Origin: Schizochytrium sp. CCTCC M209059
Lineage: Eukaryota > Sar > Bigyra > Thraustochytrida > Thraustochytriidae
Reading direction: 5' to 3'
DNA: 28,323 nt
Assembly: GCA_000818945.1 (NCBI GenBank)
Contig: JTFK01001331.1
Location: 1-28,323, forward strand
The notes under the pieces are model-generated. The model made no database searches. It had not been told where the DNA came from and worked only from the letters and a program-made list of their open reading frames with translations. The position numbers were made by a program, and so were the translations under genes. The stretch's first letter is position 1. Each line of letters begins with the position of its first letter. Of the stretch, positions 24,901 to 28,323 are shown piece by piece.

Positions 24901-26607
24901 AACACGGTGCTGGGCCAGCACGAAAATGCCGCGCGTAACTTTGAGCGCGCGACGCAGCTCGACGATAGCTTTGTGGATGCCTGGTATGAGCTAGGTCGAC
25001 TACGGTTTGCGGCCCTTGAGGACTCGGGTGGGGCCGTGGAAGCATTCGAGTCTGCCCTGCGGCACGCACCGACGCACTTGCCTTGTTTGGTGGCCTTGGC
25101 GCAAATTCTGGCCAACAGCGCGGCACGCACCGATGTGCAGCGCGCAGAAACCCTCTTTGCGCAGGCCCTCGAGCTCGAGCCGACAAATACGCGCGTCCTT
25201 CTTTCGTATGCAGAATTTCTCGCCAATGTGAGCAAGGCTGACATTCGTGCCGAGTCGCTCTACGAGCAGGCCATCGAGAGCGCTCCCGAGGAGTTGCGCG
25301 GGGTGTGCCGCATGCGGATGGGTTCATTTTACGAAGTTCGCGGAGGCGCGAGTGCCGACGTGAGCTACAAGGATAAGGCTATCGCATGCTATGAAGCTGC
25401 TTTGCGGGCCCCGTTGCCGGACACCCGCACACAGGCAGCGTGTCTGATCTCGCTCGGACGCTGCAAGGCCGATACGGGCGAGCTTGAGCAGGCGCGCGAT
25501 ATCCTGCAAAAGGCTCTTGCCACGGATGCGTCCAGTTTGGAGGCGAAATGGCAGCTCGCGAGCGTGGAGCAGCGTTGCGGGAGACGCGGAGCCGCAGGGA
25601 AGCTGTTCCGCGCGGCTTTTGAGGAGGCCCCACAGGACGGACATGTGCTGACGCACTTTGCGCATTTTCTCCTCGAGTACCGCGGCCCAACGGACGAGCG
25701 GCAGCTCACTGTGGCGGAGAGCATGCTGCGCAAAGCCCTCGAGTCCGCCGCAGAGGTTTCTGGGGAGGCTGCGTACGAGCCGATTGCTCTGACATATCTT
25801 GGCAAATTGTTGGCACGCGATCCGGCCCGACGGCGCCAGGGGGTTGAGCTATTGGAGCGTGCGCAGCGCGCTCGGCCACGCGACTATGACTCGTGCTACA
25901 CGCTCGCGCTCGTTCTGAGCGAGACGGTGATTTTGACGCGTGCTGCAATATACAGGGGTCATGAGCAGCGCGAAATGCAGAGCACCTTTGAGAGGTGTGT
26001 CGATCTCTTTGTTCGAGCATCAGAAGTGCGGGAGAGCTCTGTGGACGCGCCGCTGCGTGCGAGTGCATTACTCCTTTGCCTCGCAGAAGCCCACAATGAC
26101 CCACTCGAGCGCCAGGGCCGCCTTGAGCGCGCACTCAAGTATGGCGAGCGAGCGGTGCGGCGCGCTGCCAAGCAGCAGCGTAAGGCGCGAAGCAAGCCGC
26201 TGACGATACGACAGGCAGAAGCAGGCTTTTTGTGTGGCGTCTCGCTTGAACGACAGCGTCGATTTGGCGAAGCAATGACCAATTTTCTCGACGCGGTGGC
26301 GCTTAATCCCTCGCATGTCTTGGCTATGTATCACATTTCGCGACGCAAGGAGATTGACCTCGACGACCTTGAGGCAGCGCAGCGAACGTGTCTTGAAGCG
26401 CTGCAGACCACTCCAACGACGCGTGCTGGCAAGGTGGACCAGGTCGAGCTTTGCCGACGCATCTTGCACGACTATGAGCTCGCAGAGGCGCGATTTATGA
26501 TCGTTGATGGTGAGCGCGATGACCCTGCTGCTGCGCGTGCGCTCGTCATGCACCAGGAGCTGGCGCAGAAGGCACAGCAGCATCTTGACGCGAAATCTAC
26601 CTCGTGA
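21943..26607 (+). CDS. Large modular protein with ubiquitin-like/DCX-like segment, degenerate EF-hand and many TPR repeats
   Basis: This 1554-residue protein looks like a scaffold. An N-terminal helical segment (about 8-100) is followed by Asn-rich (about 115-133) and Gln-rich (about 176-193) low-complexity stretches. Residues about 258-342 (RVTIRANL through QLEVARREN) resemble a ubiquitin-fold domain of DCX or KHA type; this is tentative. Residues about 483-533 contain an EF-hand-like helix-loop-helix with loop DQENTGSISMRH; the last loop position is His instead of Glu, so strong calcium binding is doubtful. A charged coiled coil (about 541-571) and a basic, Ser-rich linker lead to a long array of TPR-like helix pairs from about 755 to 1520. 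These carry the usual spacing of A, Y, G and P (for example HENAARNFERATQLD, AEALFAQALELEPTN-like units). At least a dozen units are seen. The frame extends 36 bases upstream only to GTG; the ATG in CACCATGG is chosen. No enzyme domain is visible. Confidence 0.9.
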   Translation: MATAGAGDERDLKVLRTVYRALDTLQDDRVKRQDLLSIATKIHDRELLDKIRKRPWLQDLLQPERWGKHILRTSFSRTGSITCDAFVTFWGDYKSQQLEKQEGKNALETTYTIGFSNNNKNNNNSDNNSNHNSDFEDGMRIEEDSNNSELGTFTRRDTYGSIGSFGSAGTDFYAKYQQQQQQQLTQQQDQHHQEERRVETNPDESAAKLRQPPQGPRKILRALSVTSRGSSDVFGTGDVRGSDVHKTASAAPAPSPGVRVTIRANLKGAAGQPGAAVAASPSPPQVMVVSGTFEDFRASLAQRLGIAWQDDYIIIHSLLRAQVSRLEDIREGDQLEVARRENFRSAPGFEPRCVLNGSSTLETSVAEVRDRWPQPRKSIDSGVGGSEAPHSDTSAHEQVRVKEISPYATFARRPSWKDQYDAQPLPSAVRHSIRSILKRVSTSSSRWQHVGPEGCCPQEDEVREKLSELAASEKRGKLLSVEKVLGYIDKLGLQYGLGKNHARLLFVAVDQENTGSISMRHFQDMIMLWREVWAEHQAVLRMRAAEAEAEEQLRREEAAASAAQLASRRERDNDGRQDTGSAASIASDASFEDGMRGNSFASSLLSSRQEQDASRRPKTADSRSGSASKSSRTKATPGVSSVSKKRPFYSKISQATTHNKHMSQEASDKQKRILQARAAANKLSLSALRPVSARPNVGVSDGTSAGRQRPPRTPSLQQRRGSLASTADETHQRPSTAPSVPGVRRPANVLASYSTEEDFLRAMHESKGEDPDLLVGYASLLLSQVQRRSGCLHVPQGSSNSGVHGAVRSGAQATGLAGCERMENPLDAVHRRKMEKARQMLTRALSASKLSEDKHTEAWAETRAEILCKLGEVCELEGDASQARTLFHKAVRENPRSSHILCKYGAFLHKLGDTAGAKEYLLEALVHDRNCVDALLGYAILMSRSADPCDHKLAAQYFERARKNARQNRAPKDVRAKVLSQVAIYENTVLGQHENAARNFERATQLDDSFVDAWYELGRLRFAALEDSGGAVEAFESALRHAPTHLPCLVALAQILANSAARTDVQRAETLFAQALELEPTNTRVLLSYAEFLANVSKADIRAESLYEQAIESAPEELRGVCRMRMGSFYEVRGGASADVSYKDKAIACYEAALRAPLPDTRTQAACLISLGRCKADTGELEQARDILQKALATDASSLEAKWQLASVEQRCGRRGAAGKLFRAAFEEAPQDGHVLTHFAHFLLEYRGPTDERQLTVAESMLRKALESAAEVSGEAAYEPIALTYLGKLLARDPARRRQGVELLERAQRARPRDYDSCYTLALVLSETVILTRAAIYRGHEQREMQSTFERCVDLFVRASEVRESSVDAPLRASALLLCLAEAHNDPLERQGRLERALKYGERAVRRAAKQQRKARSKPLTIRQAEAGFLCGVSLERQRRFGEAMTNFLDAVALNPSHVLAMYHISRRKEIDLDDLEAAQRTCLEALQTTPTTRAGKVDQVELCRRILHDYELAEARFMIVDGERDDPAAARALVMHQELAQKAQQHLDAKSTS

Positions 26608-27181
26608 GAAAGCGATTGCAACGTGGCGTTGCGGAACTAAAAAACTACACATGTGAAGCAGCCGCACATGACTTTTACCTAAATGAATAGAATTCGTCTT
26701 CAAGACGCGTGGTGAGAGAATTGAGTTTAGCATAGATTTGGTTATTGTAGTTTTCTGGGGTAGAACACCAGTCTGCTTGCAAGATGCGGCATGTGACTTG
26801 CATCGTATGACTAGAAATGAAGAGAAGAATCCGGCTCATGCCCAATGCATGGCGATGATTCTGGCTAAATGTTGCTCACGCATTCATTGTGTTTGCAGCA
26901 ATCATTGCCGGATTCTCGGAACGAAAAGCGGAAGCTGAAGTATTGGGCCGTGATCGAAAGCTTGGCCACGGGTCTCAGCATACATAAGCTTTCCAGACCA
27001 GACCGTTGCTGCAATATGCCAGTCGCCTCGATTCTTGTGACAAAAGTCGCGCGCTTATTGTGTTGTTCATCTTCGGCTCTCGTGGCGCTAAAGCAAGCGC
27101 CTATCGCGACCATTCCTACTCTACGCAACAATCTCAAAGCGGGCGCGGACCGCGAGACGCACAAGAGCGCGCAGGACCAGG
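26608..27181. other. Spacer between the TPR gene and the small basic protein gene
   Basis: This 574-bp spacer is less GC-rich in its first half. It should hold the 3' end of the TPR transcript and the promoter of the next gene. A 158-codon open frame overlaps the next gene but begins at a non-ATG codon and has no coding character. Nothing else is recognised. Confidence 0.5.
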
Positions 27182-27358
27182 ATGGAGAGCGGAGGTCGAG
27201 CAGCGCTGCAGCGCGCGCTGGCGAAGAAGCGCAACCTCCTCAAGAAGAAGCGCAAGCGCGATGTCGAGGGGGCCGCGCCGAATGCAGCCCGGGGGAAACT
27301 AGTGGCTGGCCCCAAGACTTCATCCCGAACCCCTGCGCGGGCTAGGGCTAGTAGCAGC

Positions 27359-27422
<64 letters not shown>

Positions 27423-27886
27423 CGGACGCTGCCGGTGTTAGCGTCGAGGGCGGCAGACTTGAGCCTGAGGTCAAGAGGTCAGCAGACTTGCAGGCTACAT
27501 CTTCGCGACAGAAAAAGGTTCGCCGTATTAAGGAGCGCGTGCCGCGACCTGCGGCGGCGTCGCGCGACAACAACTACATCCAGGTGCAAACCTTGACGCG
27601 ACGCGGTCGCAACAACATGGCGAGACCTAGCGTTCTTTTGCGCCTCGAAAAACGCGACTTTGCTGAGCAATTCCGCGAGCTCTTCGAGGAGCACGTTGAG
27701 GGCTTTACGGGCCTGCGGGGAGCCAAGCGCGAACGTACCGCCAAGGAGAAGAACATGGAATGGCGTACTCGCGTGGAAGCAAAGAAGGCACAGGCACCAG
27801 CCAGTAACGCTGCAAAAGCTCAGCAAGAGCGGGCCCGTCTTGCCGCCATCGAGCGGTATCGCGCGATGAAAAAGCGTCAGCGTTAA
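27182..27886 (+). CDS. Small basic, probably nucleolar protein, CCDC137-like
   Basis: The 234-residue protein is Lys/Arg-rich at both ends and has an Asp/Gly tract in the middle (about 60-82). The N-terminus is a basic helix (ALAKKRNLLKKKRKRD) that looks like a nuclear or nucleolar targeting signal. The conserved-looking part is about 127-234. It includes RLEKRDFAEQFRELFEEH and ends in RLAAIERYRAMKKRQR. That ending resembles the C-terminal AYRxxK pattern of small nucleolar or ribosome-biogenesis proteins such as CCDC137, but the family call is weak. The ATG is in CCAGGATGG. The stop is 112 bp from the stop of a possible minus-strand exon. The real-gene call is stronger than the name. Confidence 0.75.
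27358..27424 (+). repeat. In-gene GAC/GGC codon repeat encoding an Asp-Gly tract
   Basis: Alternating GACGAC and GGCGAC triplets encode a run of Asp with regular Gly. The array is almost purely in-frame triplets, typical of codon-level expansion. It lies between the basic N-terminus and the conserved C-terminal half of the protein. Confidence 0.92.
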
Positions 27887-28323
27887 GGAGGCATCTCTTG
27901 TTATTTTTCGAACGGAAGGAGGAGGCGCCCGCGGCTGTGCAGCGATGCGAAAATGACCTGATTTGTGGGTAGAAGGGGACAGGGGGGAGAAAGGGAGATC
28001 ATTCGACAAAGAACAAAGGCATTAACATTGGATCTTTGGAGATGAGATCTTCTCTTGTCCCGGGTTTGGCGGATCCTTCACGGCTTCCAATCTTTGGCAA
28101 ACGTTTCCGCGATACTTTGGTGGTAGCTTTGCGATTTTGTTTCGTGAGTCGAAGTCCATACGACTGCAAAGATGCTGGCTTTTGATAATGGCTGGCGTTC
28201 TCGTCCACTCCTAAGTTCCCCTAATTGCGCATGCGTACGTCCGGAGGGTCATCACGAGACGATGAAAACTTTAGTCTGCTCTCTGCGTATCTTTGTATCT
28301 CTCCAAGTTTCGATTTAAGAAGG
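27887..28323. other. Right-end spacer and possible convergent gene end
   Basis: Apart from the doubtful minus-strand frame at 27999-28221 nothing is recognised here. The sequence becomes less GC-rich toward the right end. The window ends without a complete feature. Confidence 0.45.
27999..28221 (-). CDS. Possible terminal exon or C-terminal fragment of a minus-strand gene
   Basis: The minus-strand frame from 28220 to the stop at 27999 is open but lacks an ATG near its beginning. A stop lies in frame at 28221-28223. The predicted end is mixed and basic (SYGLRLTKQNRKATTKVSRKRL, KDPMLMPLFFVE), which looks more protein-like than the neighbouring shadows. An acceptor-like TTAG lies at the head of the frame (about 28212-28215 on the plus strand). 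The gene, if real, would enter the window from the right. This would be the only spliced gene here, which lowers confidence. No family is recognised. Confidence 0.3.

Noticed and set aside
26869..27345. 158-codon plus-strand open frame overlapping the basic-protein gene
   Set aside because: It starts at a non-ATG codon, crosses an intergenic region and enters the next gene in a wrong frame.

Overview
The window looks like nuclear DNA of a GC-rich, compact, single-celled eukaryote. All ten confident genes are long uninterrupted reading frames with no visible introns. They encode eukaryote-only machinery: HMG-box proteins, a WASP-family actin regulator, a kinesin, a nucleoporin and a large TPR protein. 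Spacers are rich in simple repeats and pyrimidine tracts. A stramenopile protist of the thraustochytrid/labyrinthulid kind would fit; this is inference from gene style and composition, not from a marker gene. There are no bacterial operons, insertion sequences, CRISPR arrays or convincing RNA genes.

Layout. 1-4305 is a gene-poor block full of short tandem repeats, many with a 5-bp unit. A two-box HMGB-like gene (4306-4887, +), a LACTB2-like metallo-hydrolase with a membrane anchor (5753-6901, +) and a WASP homologue (8504-10507, +) follow. The WASP gene runs tail to tail, with 122 bp between stops, into a kinesin-3-like motor (10630-12996, -). The kinesin is divergent from a GLFG nucleoporin of the Nup54 family (14339-15973, +). 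That gene converges on an unrecognised protein (16463-17608, -). Next is an unusual chromatin protein (18165-19511, -) that joins an HMG box, a POLE4/CHRAC-type histone fold and a C-terminal PCNA-binding motif. It is divergent from an orphan 282-residue protein (20516-21364, +). Then come a 1554-residue modular TPR protein (21943-26607, +) and a small basic, probably nucleolar protein (27182-27886, +). A possible terminal exon of a further minus-strand gene lies at 27999-28221.

How the genes relate. They do not form one pathway. Two themes recur: chromatin and nucleus (both HMG proteins, the nucleoporin, the basic protein) and cytoskeleton (WASP and kinesin, convergent). The best candidate for something new is the HMG / histone-fold / PIP-box protein. 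It puts in one chain two DNA-handling modules that are normally separate subunits in chromatin remodelling and polymerase epsilon biology, plus a sliding-clamp tether. Start codons were set at the first well-placed ATG; where an open frame extends further upstream only from a non-ATG codon, this is stated.
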